From positions 4,712,001-4,776,000 of the forward strand of contig OZ220718.1 of assembly GCA_965116765.1 (NCBI GenBank): a DNA stretch of 64,000 nt. The letters run 5' to 3'. How positions within the stretch are numbered: position 1 is the first letter of the stretch; every line of letters begins with the position of its first letter. The stretch is from JAJEEA01 sp965116765. Its GTDB lineage: Bacteria > Acidobacteriota > Vicinamibacteria > Vicinamibacterales > UBA8438. This document shows, in pieces, positions 38,127 to 46,657 of the stretch. The notes under the pieces were generated by a model. It saw nothing but the letters and a program-made list of their open reading frames with translations, ran no database searches and was not told the origin of the DNA. Made by a program: the position numbers and the translations under genes.

Positions 38127-40307
38127 CTATTCCGCCAGCGGGTCGGGGCGCACCTGGAACTTCAGCATGCCCGGCTTCACGCCGCGGCCGCCCTCGATGT
38201 GCCAGGTGGCGGCGGCGCCGTAGGTGGCCCACACGCCGCGTCCCTTCCAACCGGCGTCGGGGTCGTCGATGCGGCCGTCGAGCCCGCGGGTGAAGAAGCC
38301 CTGGGGATAGGGCACGCGCAGGACCGTCCACTCGCCGGTCTCGGGGTCGAGGGCGAGCAGCGAGTCCGAGTTCGACCCGGTGGCGATGGGCACGTCGCGG
38401 CCCAGCCCCAGCGTGTCCCACTGGTCGACCCAGTTGTAGTAGTGGTAGTCGGACCGCACCGGGGGATCGGTGCCGGCGATGACGGGGCCGGGGGTCGGGT
38501 ACAGCGTCCAGCCGTCGACGCAGTGGCGGCCGTCGGCCGTCTCCGGGCCGTTGTGGACCGGGCACTTCGTGCGGTCGAAGCTGGCGAGGTGGCTCGAGCC
38601 CGAGAGGGCGGTCCAGAGGACCCCGTTCCGGTCGATGTCGAGGCCGCGCGAGCCGAACCCGATCTTGTCCCTCGGCACGTCGGGATCGAGCACCGACGGC
38701 ACCTCGTACATCTCGGTCACGCAGGTCTCGGGCGGATTGTCGCCCACGTGCAGGCGGGCCAGGCGGCCGGGGAACCGGGTGGAGCTGATCCAGACCGCCT
38801 TGTCGTCTGTCGGGTCGCCGATGACCCCGTAGCTCCCGACCACCACGCGGGTGTCGAGGGCGGGGTCGACCTCGGCCGGCTGCCGGCCGCGGGGCGGCTC
38901 GTTCCACGGCTTGGTGACGACGCCGTCGCCGTTGGTGTCGAGCACGGTCGGGCACCAGCCCTGCGAGGCCACCTCGTCGCCGGTCTCGTCCCACATCTTC
39001 GTGTCGATCCAGCCGATGACCTGCCCGCCGCCGCTGAAGTACAGCGTGTCGTTCTCGTCCTCGGCGAACTGCAGGTGGTGGGTGCCGAAGCACGTGTCGA
39101 CCATCACGAACTCGCCGGTGTCGGGCTCGTAGTAGACGGCCGAGCGGAACCCGTTCTCGAGCGGGAAGTAGCCGGCGAACCGGTTGTCCGACCCCTCGCG
39201 GCAGTAGTCGGGGTTGGCCCGGTTGCGGATGGCCGAGGTCATCCACACCCGCCCCTTCTGGTCCATCATCGGGTTGTGGGGGTTCGCGGGGTCGTTCCAG
39301 ATCAGCTCGTCGCCGAAGAACCGCGACGGGGCGGGCATCGACATCGCGATCATGCCCGGCACCGTGGCCGGATCGACCCGGAGCGGCACGTCGAGGCTCG
39401 TCGCCACGTTGGTGACGGGGTCGAGGATGGTCAGCGCGTCGTTCGAGATGTTGACCCCGTAGACGGGGCCGTTCGCGTTGATCTCGGGGTTGCGCTTGTC
39501 GGTGGCGATCTCGTCGTGGATGTAGTCGATGTCGGTGCCCCACTCCCACATCGAGACGACCACGTTCCGCTCGATGCCCTGCGGTCGCGGCGGGGCCTCG
39601 GGCACCGCGCCGGCGGCGATGCGGTCGCTCCAGTCGGAGAACATCTGCAGGCCGCGCGCGCGGCCGAAGCGGTTCATGACGTTGGTCATCTGGCCGCCGC
39701 GCTGGCCCATCTGCACCCGGTGGTTCCACGCCTCGAGGCTCGAGTCGAACTGCTCTAGGTTGTCGATCTCGCGGATGATGCGGTTGCCGAGCTGGTGGCA
39801 GAGCATGCACCCCTGCTTCTGCACGTCGATCCACTGGTCCTGGTGCTGGAGGTTGGCGCTGATGCCGTTGCCGTCGTCCCCGGTCCCCGGGAACTCGTCC
39901 TGCGCGGGCGGCCGGATCAGCGAGTACCAGTAGTTGGCGGGGTAGACCGCCGCGGCCTCGGCGGGAGTCGCGGCGACCGTCGCCTTGAGGTCCACGGTGT
40001 CGCCCGGCGACGCCTGCACCGGGGCGGAGTCGACGAGGCCGTAGCCGCGCACCCAGACGTCGTAGGCGGCGTCGGGCAGGTCCGGGATGAGGTACCGGCC
40101 GCCGTCGCCGGTCACGACGCTCTTCACGAACTTCGTCGGCAACCCGGTGGTCTCGGCGATCACCCAGACGCCCTCCTCGGGGCCGTTGGCGCTCGTCACG
40201 ACGCCGGCGATGTCGTCCTCGGCGGCGCCGACGAACGCGGTGAACGAGACGAGCGCCGCCGACACGAGCAGCGCGACGGCCAACGCACCTGCGAAGCGGT
40301 TTCTCAT
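38127..40307 (-). CDS. Secreted c-type haem protein with regulatory-like domain and propeller
   Basis: The 726-residue protein has a signal peptide (ALAVALLVSAALVSFTAFVGA). A regulatory-like beta-sandwich follows (IAGVVTSANGPEEGVWVIAE, RYLIPDLPDAAYDVWVRGYG). Then comes one CxxCH haem-attachment motif (KQGCMLCHQLGNRI, near residue 168). The long C-terminal part has blade-like repeats (KGRVWMTSAIRN, DKAVWISSTRFPGRLARLHV, NGVLWTALSGSSHLASFD), suggesting a beta-propeller like virginiamycin B lyase. It is probably a periplasmic electron-transfer or dehydrogenase-type protein. The substrate is unknown. ATG 40307 is chosen from the signal peptide. It lies upstream of the TonB receptor on the same strand. 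Confidence 0.7.
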   Translation of the reverse strand: MRNRFAGALAVALLVSAALVSFTAFVGAAEDDIAGVVTSANGPEEGVWVIAETTGLPTKFVKSVVTGDGGRYLIPDLPDAAYDVWVRGYGLVDSAPVQASPGDTVDLKATVAATPAEAAAVYPANYWYSLIRPPAQDEFPGTGDDGNGISANLQHQDQWIDVQKQGCMLCHQLGNRIIREIDNLEQFDSSLEAWNHRVQMGQRGGQMTNVMNRFGRARGLQMFSDWSDRIAAGAVPEAPPRPQGIERNVVVSMWEWGTDIDYIHDEIATDKRNPEINANGPVYGVNISNDALTILDPVTNVATSLDVPLRVDPATVPGMIAMSMPAPSRFFGDELIWNDPANPHNPMMDQKGRVWMTSAIRNRANPDYCREGSDNRFAGYFPLENGFRSAVYYEPDTGEFVMVDTCFGTHHLQFAEDENDTLYFSGGGQVIGWIDTKMWDETGDEVASQGWCPTVLDTNGDGVVTKPWNEPPRGRQPAEVDPALDTRVVVGSYGVIGDPTDDKAVWISSTRFPGRLARLHVGDNPPETCVTEMYEVPSVLDPDVPRDKIGFGSRGLDIDRNGVLWTALSGSSHLASFDRTKCPVHNGPETADGRHCVDGWTLYPTPGPVIAGTDPPVRSDYHYYNWVDQWDTLGLGRDVPIATGSNSDSLLALDPETGEWTVLRVPYPQGFFTRGLDGRIDDPDAGWKGRGVWATYGAAATWHIEGGRGVKPGMLKFQVRPDPLAE

Positions 40308-40439
40308 GGTTGCCCTTCCGTTTCCCGGAACGTGTGGCCGGCCTCGCGCCGTGCCACCGGTTCCCTGCATTTCGCCCTGCGACCCGCAAAGCCGAAGGGC
40401 CGTGGACCCCTCGCCCGCCAACCGTTCCCCGACGACTCT

Positions 40440-40512
40440 GCTCGGCGGCCGACCAACCTCCCCAAGGAGTCTGCGCCCCTTCGGAGGCGGCGTCGTTCTG
40501 CGCAGACTCCTA
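40440..40512 (-). repeat. Degenerate copy of the 88-bp CTAG element
   Basis: On the minus strand it begins TAGGAGTCTGCGC at the stop codon of the 40510-40890 gene. The matching arm GCAGACTCCTTGG-type sequence and GGTTGGTC follow, as in the other copies. The first hairpin loop is longer (about 30 nt) than in the standard copies, and the far end is not recognisable. Confidence 0.6.
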
Positions 40513-40890
40513 CTTGCGGGACGCCTCCCAGTCGCCGGTCCCGTACCAGCTGAAGCTGCCGGGGGCGCCCTGAATCCGGTCGCCCGTCACCTCGCCCGCG
40601 AAGTCGATGGGCTGGTCGCCGTCGAGGTCGGGCACGACGATGACGAACGCCAGCTTCGTGCCGTCGACGGTGCCGTTCACGTCGAGGATCTCGTTGTCGC
40701 CGAGGTCGATCTCGCCGCCGAGCCGATCGCCGTCCTGCTCGAACCGCGCCTGCCACGTCGTCACGCCGGTCTGCGTCGTCAGCCGGATCTCCCAGTCGCC
40801 GGTCAGGTCGGCCTGGGCGGCGGGTGTCGAGCCCGCCGCGCCGGCGACGAGCGCCGCGAGGGCCGCCGTCAGTGTCCGTCTCCACGTCAT
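40510..40890 (-). CDS. Small secreted protein of unknown function
   Basis: The 126-residue protein has a clear signal peptide (LTAALAALVAGAAGSTPAAQA) and a beta-rich mature part (DLTGDWEIRLTTQTGVTTWQ, GEIDLGDNEILDVNGTVDGT, FAGEVTGDRIQG). The pattern resembles small lipocalin-like or DUF-type periplasmic proteins that begin GxWxxx. ATG 40890 overlaps the stop of the upstream gene (ATGA). Its TAG stop is the first three bases of a degenerate 88-bp element. Confidence 0.65.
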   Translation of the reverse strand: MTWRRTLTAALAALVAGAAGSTPAAQADLTGDWEIRLTTQTGVTTWQARFEQDGDRLGGEIDLGDNEILDVNGTVDGTKLAFVIVVPDLDGDQPIDFAGEVTGDRIQGAPGSFSWYGTGDWEASRK

Positions 40891-41507
40891 CGTTCCTGCC
40901 CCGTTTCCTCCAGCACCTTCGTGTACCACATGACCCCGAAGTTGACGAACGGCTCGCCGTCGACCGAGATCTCCTGGTTGACCCGGTACGCGTACGGCGA
41001 GACGAGATAGCTCCGGCCCCGGATCAGCATCTCGGCGTCGCCGTGCCGAACGGGGGCCGGCGTCTCCCAGAACTGGCTGTAGTAGCCGCCGAGGTCCCCG
41101 CCGAGGGGGCCCGGCTGCAGCAGCGCGAACCCCGCGTCGTACACCACGTACTTGGTGAGGTGGGCGCCGAAGGGGCCGGTCTCCAGGAACAGGATGCCCT
41201 GGCCGCGCAGGGACCGGTCCTGCCCCTCGAGCTCGACCGTCACCTCGAGATAGCGGCCGTCCGCGATGTGGCGGACGCGCTCGACCCCGGTGTAGCTGCC
41301 GCCCGGCAGGAGGGGGGTGTCGAGGGGAGACCACTCGATCTCCCAGTCGCCGAGGAAGTACCGCAGGTCGAACGGCGGCATCATCTCGTCGCCGGTCGTC
41401 GGCCCGCCCTGCGTCGCCCCCGGCTGCTGCCGCTGGGCATGCAGCGGAGAGACCGCCGTCCCCGCGGCGACGCCGATCGCCAGCAGAACCGGAAGCAACT
41501 GCCTCAT
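40887..41507 (-). CDS. Secreted lipocalin-like (DUF1579-type) protein
   Basis: The 206-residue protein has a signal peptide (LLPVLLAIGVAAGTAVSPLHA). The mature domain begins FLGDWEIEWSPLD and continues as alternating strands (YLEVTVELEGQDR, GAHLTKYVVYDAGF, VNQEISVDGEPFVNFGVMWY). The G-x-W start and strand order are those of DUF1579/THAP4-like barrels, which bind hydrophobic ligands. It is coupled by ATGA to the next small secreted gene, so the two are probably one operon. Confidence 0.65.
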   Translation of the reverse strand: MRQLLPVLLAIGVAAGTAVSPLHAQRQQPGATQGGPTTGDEMMPPFDLRYFLGDWEIEWSPLDTPLLPGGSYTGVERVRHIADGRYLEVTVELEGQDRSLRGQGILFLETGPFGAHLTKYVVYDAGFALLQPGPLGGDLGGYYSQFWETPAPVRHGDAEMLIRGRSYLVSPYAYRVNQEISVDGEPFVNFGVMWYTKVLEETGQER

Positions 41508-41844
41508 GCGGGGATTCTATCCCGTCTTGGCGGGTCTTGGAGCCTGTCTTCTCGACACCGACGGGCGAGAGCGGGGCCGGCGCGTTCCGCCGGGCCCCAT
41601 CTGCTGCGGTCGTCGCCGCTACGCCGCAGGGCGTCGCGGCAAGCCTCGGTCGTGCCGGCGGCGCGGCCCCGGGGGCCTTGCAGCCCCCCGTTGCACCACG
41701 GGCCACTCGAATGCGCCCGGGGTCCCGTCACCGATTCCCGGACGGTCCGGTTGATCGCCCACCGGGGCCATGGTACAAGTTGGCGGCCCCCGGGGCCGCC
41801 GGCCGTGCTGGTCGCGGCCGGGTCCCGGCGTCGTCATCACGACC
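41508..41844. other. Divergent intergenic region, no supported gene
   Basis: A 337-bp gap between divergent secreted-protein genes. Only Arg/Pro-rich frames cross it. I see no convincing hairpin, promoter or repeat. Confidence 0.3.
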
Positions 41845-42228
41845 ATGATGCGCTTCTGTTGCCGCCGCGCGGCTCGGCTTCTCCTCGCTTGTGCGTTCAC
41901 GGCGGCCGCGGCGCAGGCCGGCCAGGACGCGGCGGTCGAGCTCCGGACCGTCGTGGGGTGTCTGGAGAGCAGTGGCGGCGCGTGGATGCTCGAGCGCGCC
42001 ACCGAGGGCGAGCCCACCGAGCGGGCATTCACCAGCGAGGACGAGATCGACGACTCCCGGCGGCGGGCGCTCGGCTCGCTGAGCTACCGCCTGCTCGGCG
42101 TGGGAGAGTTTCCCGTCGGGAACCACGGCGGGCACAAGGTGCAGGTAAAGGGTCTCCGGTTCGCCCGCGACGGAGAGCTCCGGCTCAACGTCACGTCGTT
42201 CCAGCCGCTCGATCCGGAGTGTCGCTAG
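41845..42228 (+). CDS. Small secreted protein of unknown function
   Basis: The 127-residue protein has a signal peptide (RRAARLLLACAFTAAAAQAG) and a mature domain with VVGCLESSGGAWMLERATEG, SLSYRLLGVGEFPVGNHGGHKVQ-type strands and LRLNVTSFQPLDPEC. Two Cys (about residues 37 and 126) could pair. I do not recognise a named family, but similar short proteins of the type 'VxGCLxxxxxxWxL' occur in Acidobacteria. ATG 41845 is preferred over the upstream ATG 41770. Its TAG stop is the first part of an 88-bp CTAG element. Confidence 0.6.
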   Translation: MMRFCCRRAARLLLACAFTAAAAQAGQDAAVELRTVVGCLESSGGAWMLERATEGEPTERAFTSEDEIDDSRRRALGSLSYRLLGVGEFPVGNHGGHKVQVKGLRFARDGELRLNVTSFQPLDPECR

Positions 42229-42312
42229 GAGTCTGCGCCGTAGAACGGTGCAGACTTCTAGCAGGGTTGGTTGGGCGCCCAGCGGAGCCGAAGGCGACGA
42301 TGGGCGGGCTAG
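42225..42312 (+). repeat. 88-bp CTAG palindromic element, intergenic copy
   Basis: The element begins CTAGGAGTCTGC, whose TAG is the stop of the upstream gene, and ends GGGCGGGCTAG. Hairpin 1 spans 42225-42261 (12-bp arms extended by CCGT/ACGG). Hairpin 2 spans about 42271-42303 (GCCCAGCG with CGATGGGC, inner GCC-GAA-GGC, facing GA/GA). It is 88 nt, like the copies at 23471, 51693 and 60728. Confidence 0.88.
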
Positions 42313-42473
42313 CGCGACCGCGCGACCCGGCGGTCGCGTTGGAAGTCTCGCGCGCGAGACTCCGGCGCCCTCCGGCACCGCGTCTCGCGGCTCGGAAGCG
42401 GGTCGTCCATCCGACGAGCAACTCTCCGCCCATCCGCCCGCCGTCCCGGAGACGGGCGCGCAAACGCAGCGAC

Positions 42474-43850
42474 ATGAAAACGGAGTTCGAGCCGTTCCGC
42501 ATCAAGATGGTCGAGCCCATCCGGCTGCCCACGGCCGAGGAGCGCGAGGCGATCCTCGAACGGGCCGGCCTCAACCTGTTCCGGGTGGCGGCGGCCGACA
42601 TCGTGATCGACCTGCTGACCGACAGCGGGACCGGCGCCATGAGCGCGGCGCAGTGGGCGGCGATGATGCGCGGCGACGAGAGCTACGCCGGGGCCGACAG
42701 CTTCGAGCGGCTTCAGGAGGCGGTGGGCGAGGTCACCGGCTTCGACGAGCCGCTGCCGACGCACCAGGGCCGGGCGAGCGAGCGGGTGCTCTTCGAGGTC
42801 ACGGGCGGCGCCGGCAGGGTGGTCCCGAACAACGCCCACTTCGACACGACCCGCGCCAACATCGAGCGGACGGGGGCGCGGGCCGTCGACCTCTCGATTC
42901 CCGAGGCGGCGGATCCGACGAGCCGGCACCCCTTCAAGGGCAACATGGACGTGGCCGGGCTCGAGGCGCTGCTCGCGGCCGAGGGGGCGCGGGTGCCCCT
43001 GGTCCTCTGCACCATCACCAGCAACGCGGCGGGCGGCCAGCCCGTCAGCCTGGAGAACCTGCGGGCAACGCGGGACGTCTGCCGGCGGCGCGGCGTGCGG
43101 TTCTTCCTCGACGCCTGCCGCTTCGCCGAGAACGCGTGGTTCATCAGGGAGCGCGAGCCGGGCCAGCGCGGCCGTCCCGTCGCCGCCATCGCCCGCGAGC
43201 AGTTCGACGCCGCCGACGGCGCGATCATCAGCGCCAAGAAGGACGGCCTCGTCAACATCGGCGGCCTCCTGCTGGTCCGCGACGACGACCTTCGGCGCCG
43301 CGCCGGCGAGGTGCTCATCACCACCGAGGGCTACCTGACCTACGGGGGGCTGGCCGGCCGCGACCTCGACGCGATGGCGGTGGGCCTGCGCGAGGTGCTC
43401 GACCCCGACTACCTCCGCCACCGCATCGGCACCGCCGCCTACGTCGGCGAACGGCTGCTCGCCGCCGGCATCCAGATCGTCGAGCCGCCGGGGGGGCACG
43501 CCGTCTACATCGACGCCCGCCGCTTCTGCCCCCACCTGCCGCCGGAGCAGCTCCCGGCCCAGGCGGTGGTCGTCGCCCTCTACCGGCTGGCGGGGGTGCG
43601 GGCGAGCGAGGTGGGCTCGGCGATGGTCGGGGCGGGCGGCCACGCCCCGCTCGAGCTGGTGCGCCTCGCGATGCCGCGGCGCGTCTACACCCGCGCCCAC
43701 CTCGACTACGTGGTCGAGGCCCTGGTCGAGCTCCACGCCCGCCGCGACGCCATCCGCGGCCTCCGCGTCGTCGACGCGCCGGCGAGCCTGCCGCACTTCA
43801 CGGCGCGCTACGCCGAGGTCGATCCCGAGACCGGTGAAGCGACACCCTGA
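42474..43850 (+). CDS. Tryptophanase/tyrosine phenol-lyase family enzyme
   Basis: The 458-residue protein is a beta-eliminating PLP lyase. It starts with EPFRIKMVEPIRLPTAEERE, carries LTDSGTGAMSAAQWAAMMRG near residue 45 and SNAAGGQPVSLENLRATRDV near 185. FFLDACRFAENAWF follows, and the PLP-lysine motif is ISAKKDGLVNIGGLL. The family splits tryptophan to indole, pyruvate and ammonia, or tyrosine to phenol. Which substrate applies is not decided here. ATG 42474 matches the family start. Length is normal (about 460). It stands downstream of an 88-bp element and has no permease neighbour. Confidence 0.85.
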   Translation: MKTEFEPFRIKMVEPIRLPTAEEREAILERAGLNLFRVAAADIVIDLLTDSGTGAMSAAQWAAMMRGDESYAGADSFERLQEAVGEVTGFDEPLPTHQGRASERVLFEVTGGAGRVVPNNAHFDTTRANIERTGARAVDLSIPEAADPTSRHPFKGNMDVAGLEALLAAEGARVPLVLCTITSNAAGGQPVSLENLRATRDVCRRRGVRFFLDACRFAENAWFIREREPGQRGRPVAAIAREQFDAADGAIISAKKDGLVNIGGLLLVRDDDLRRRAGEVLITTEGYLTYGGLAGRDLDAMAVGLREVLDPDYLRHRIGTAAYVGERLLAAGIQIVEPPGGHAVYIDARRFCPHLPPEQLPAQAVVVALYRLAGVRASEVGSAMVGAGGHAPLELVRLAMPRRVYTRAHLDYVVEALVELHARRDAIRGLRVVDAPASLPHFTARYAEVDPETGEATP

Positions 43851-44042
43851 GAGCTGCGCAAGCTCCGGCGGCACCGGGAACGGTTCGGTCGAGAGGAATC
43901 TCGAGCCGGGAGCACGGTTGCGAGGACTGTCGCTTCCGGATCACTCCGGATCACCGGGCAGCACCCTCTCCCCCACGATCGGCGATGAGGCTCAGGACCG
44001 CATGCGGTTGCGACCCGTGCCTGACGGGCAGCTGCCTCCCCG

Positions 44043-44146
44043 CCCGCTTGTGCGCCTCTCGCGTCGGACCCTGCCGGCGGGCCTCACGGTCGACCGTCCC
44101 GGTGGACACCGCTACCCCCGCTTGTGCGCCTCTCGCGTCGGACCGG
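44043..44146. repeat. 26-bp direct repeat near the end of the glycosyltransferase gene
   Basis: CGCTTGTGCGCCTCTCGCGT with the following GGACC occurs at 44043 and again at 44121, 78 bp apart, in the spacer between convergent genes. The rest of the 43851-44148 gap shows no gene. Confidence 0.5.
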
Positions 44147-44148
44147 AG

Positions 44149-45456
44149 TCAGCCATTGCGGCTCTCGGCCGGCGCGACCGGCCCGCGGGGTGCGCGATCG
44201 ACCACCTCGGCGGCCGGCGGCAGGTTCCGCCGGCGGCGTCCGAGCCATCCCGGCATCGGCTCCATCGCCCGTCCGCCCGCCGCCCCATCCTCCCGCCGCA
44301 GGCGGTCCAGCAGGTCCAGGTACTTCCGGTCGATCTCCGGCCACGTGTAGTGCCGCTCGAAGTACCGGCGGCCGTTGGCGCCGAGGCCGGCGCGCAGTCG
44401 GGGGTCGTCCTCCAGGAGCCGCAGGGTCTCGGCGAACTCCGCGTAGCTCGTGTAGTAGAGGCCGGCGTTGCTCCGGACCGCCTGACCGCGGAGCACGTCG
44501 CAGTCGCCGTTGACGAGCACCGGCCGCCCCATCGCCCAGGCTTCCAGCGTCACCATCGACAGGCTCTCGTACGGCGACGGCATGATCAGCACGTCGGCGG
44601 CGGCGAGGGCGTCGTACTTCTCCTCCTCGGACACGAACCCGAGGTGCCGGATGCGCGGATCGTCCGGCAGCGGCATGGCCGTCGACCCCGCGAGCAGCAG
44701 GTCGAGCCGTCCCCCCTCGGCCGCGTAACCCCGGAAGTGGCTGAAGAGGTCGGCGCACCCCTTGTTGGGGTCGATGCGGCCGACGTACAGGGCGAAGGGG
44801 CCGGTGACGCCGGTTCGCGCCCGGAACCGCGCCGCGTCCGCCTGTTCGGGCACCTCCGAGCCGACTCCCACCACCACGCCGGGCACCGCGTGGTTTCCCG
44901 TAACGTGCTGGATCAGCGCCCGTTCCTCGAACGAGTTGTACAGGATGCCGCGCACGCCGCGGAACGTCGGGCCGAAGATGGAGAGGCCGACGGCGGGGTC
45001 GCGCTCGGCCGTAGGCACCAGCAGGGCGCGGCCCGCGACGGCCCGGATGCCGTGGTAGGCGTGGTAGTACCGGTAGCTGAAGAAGAGGCAGTAGTCGTAG
45101 TCCTCCTCGTGCCGAACCAGGTGGGCGAGCAGGGCGGGGCTGGTGGGGCCCTGGCTCGACAGCCACCGGAGCTCGTCGGCAAGCGAGTGCGGCTGCTCGA
45201 ACACCCGCCGGGAGCGGAGGCCGAACTCGTGGGGGTCGCGCTCGCGGTCGACGGGGAACCGGCGCACCGGCAGGCCGTGGATGGTCTCGGCGCCCGCCGG
45301 GTACTCGTTCCGCCAGGTGACGTAGTCGCGGGCGCAGGTCGTGAGGACCTCGACCTCGGCGTGCCGGGCCAGCCGCTCGGCGACGTAGCGGGCGTGAAGC
45401 TCGGCCCCGCCGTTGATCTCGAGCCCGTAGCGTTGGACGATGACGGCCAGCCTCAT
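44149..45456 (-). CDS. Family 4 glycosyltransferase
   Basis: The 435-residue GT-B enzyme opens MRLAVIVQRYGLEINGGAELHARYVAERL (glycine-rich N-terminal loop). It has FALYVGRIDPNKGCADLF near 240 (donor-binding start) and ends with the EX7E region IMPSPYESLSMVTLEAWAMG. It is a retaining transferase for nucleotide sugars, probably acting on surface polysaccharide. Its ATG overlaps the stop of the upstream coiled-coil gene (ATGA). Together with the divergent methyltransferase at 46658 it forms a likely glycan-synthesis cluster. Confidence 0.88.
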   Translation of the reverse strand: MRLAVIVQRYGLEINGGAELHARYVAERLARHAEVEVLTTCARDYVTWRNEYPAGAETIHGLPVRRFPVDRERDPHEFGLRSRRVFEQPHSLADELRWLSSQGPTSPALLAHLVRHEEDYDYCLFFSYRYYHAYHGIRAVAGRALLVPTAERDPAVGLSIFGPTFRGVRGILYNSFEERALIQHVTGNHAVPGVVVGVGSEVPEQADAARFRARTGVTGPFALYVGRIDPNKGCADLFSHFRGYAAEGGRLDLLLAGSTAMPLPDDPRIRHLGFVSEEEKYDALAAADVLIMPSPYESLSMVTLEAWAMGRPVLVNGDCDVLRGQAVRSNAGLYYTSYAEFAETLRLLEDDPRLRAGLGANGRRYFERHYTWPEIDRKYLDLLDRLRREDGAAGGRAMEPMPGWLGRRRRNLPPAAEVVDRAPRGPVAPAESRNG

Positions 45457-46238
45457 CGATTCGGCGGCGGCGTGTCGGCCGCGGGCGGCGGAGCGGGGGC
45501 GCCGTCCTCCCGCGAGTCCGCCTGCTGGTCGCCCGGCGGCGTCGACCGGGCCGCGGCGGGCGAAGCGGGGCCGTCGACGTCCGGGCTCTCGTCGTCGTCC
45601 TTGCCGCTCGGCGGCGGCGTCTCGGTCGTGGCCGGCGAAGCGGGTGGGCCGACGTCCGGACCCTCATCGTCCCGCCCGCGGTGCGGCCCCGTCGCGGGCT
45701 CCCCGGCCCCGGCCCGCTCGAGTGCGCCCAGGCGCTCGAGCACCGATTCCACGAGCGTCCGTTGGCTCTTCAGATCGGCGGCGAGGCGCTTCATCTCCGC
45801 CGTCAAGCTCTCGACGGCCCGTCGGTTCAGCGCGTCCTGCTCTTCCCGGGCCGCCAGCCGCCGGGCCACGTCGTCGTCGAACGCCGCCTGCTGCGCATTG
45901 CGCCTTGCCTGCGTGGCGAGCGCGTCCACCATCGGGTCGACGTTGAACACGAACTTCACGAGCGGTGCGAGCAGCCTCCGGCTCGCGCGCAGCAGCTGCC
46001 CGACCCCGCCGCCGCGCGACGACCAGTAGATGCTGTTGCCGTGGAAGGCGAACGACTCCGAGGGCGGCCGCGCCACGACGGCGCCCTCGCGTTCCGGCTC
46101 GGCGTCCGGCGCCGGTCCGCGCTCCGGCTCCACCGCCTCGGCCGCCTCGCGCCGGCTTCGCGCCTCGACGCGGGCGCGGATCTGCTCCATGATCCGCTCC
46201 ACGTCGATCTCGTCGGGTCGAGCTGGAAGCGCAGACAT
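45453..46238 (-). CDS. Coiled-coil protein of a glycan cluster, unknown function
   Basis: The 261-residue protein opens DEIDVERIMEQIRARVEARSRR, a pattern also found at the N-terminus of glycan-modifying methyltransferases. A basic amphipathic stretch follows (LRASRRLLAPLVKFVFNVDP), then a coiled coil at 120-170 (LTAEMKRLAADLKSQRTLVESVLERL). The Pro/Asp-rich C-terminus contains two imperfect repeats of SPATTETPPPSGKDDDESPD type. It probably acts as a scaffold or chain-length partner. It is coupled to the glycosyltransferase by ATGA. Confidence 0.55.
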   Translation of the reverse strand: MSALPARPDEIDVERIMEQIRARVEARSRREAAEAVEPERGPAPDAEPEREGAVVARPPSESFAFHGNSIYWSSRGGGVGQLLRASRRLLAPLVKFVFNVDPMVDALATQARRNAQQAAFDDDVARRLAAREEQDALNRRAVESLTAEMKRLAADLKSQRTLVESVLERLGALERAGAGEPATGPHRGRDDEGPDVGPPASPATTETPPPSGKDDDESPDVDGPASPAAARSTPPGDQQADSREDGAPAPPPAADTPPPNR

Positions 46239-46384
46239 CCATCACCCCAAGGACGCTGTCTCGCCGAGCCGACGACCCGCGCCCGGCTGGCGGCCAGCGC
46301 CACGGAGCTCGTCCCGCGCCATGTAGGGGTCCGATTAACGTAGCCACGCCGACGGCGGTTGTCAAATCACCGGAGGGGTCGGAT

Positions 46385-46600
46385 GCCGGGGCGGGGCGTC
46401 GGCGACCGCCGCTCTCGGACCGTGACAGGAGGCCTTGGCCTGTCGTTCGCATGACGCCGGGGCGGGGCGTCGGCGACCGCCGCTCTCGGACCGTGACAGG
46501 AAGTCGTTGGCCCGTCGTTCGCATGACGCCGGGGCGGGGCGGGACGACCGCCGCTCTCGGGCGACGGTCGTGGTCCGGAACGTAAAGCGCGGGCGGGATT
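46385..46600. repeat. Three tandem copies of a ~72-bp repeat
   Basis: Units start GCCGGGGCGGGGCG at 46385, 46456 and 46528, each followed by GACCGCCGCTCTCGG and, in the first two, CCGTGACAGGA. The array fills the spacer between divergent genes of the glycan cluster. The third copy is diverged. No ORF reads through convincingly. Confidence 0.7.
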
Positions 46601-46657
46601 GGCCGATAGCTGTCATTGAAGGGGACTGTCGGGCGGGGAGGCTCTCGACGAGGCGCC

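Noticed and set aside
46385..46600. Possible CRISPR array
   Set aside because: The repeats are tandem with a period of about 72 bp and no unique spacers; no cas genes are present.
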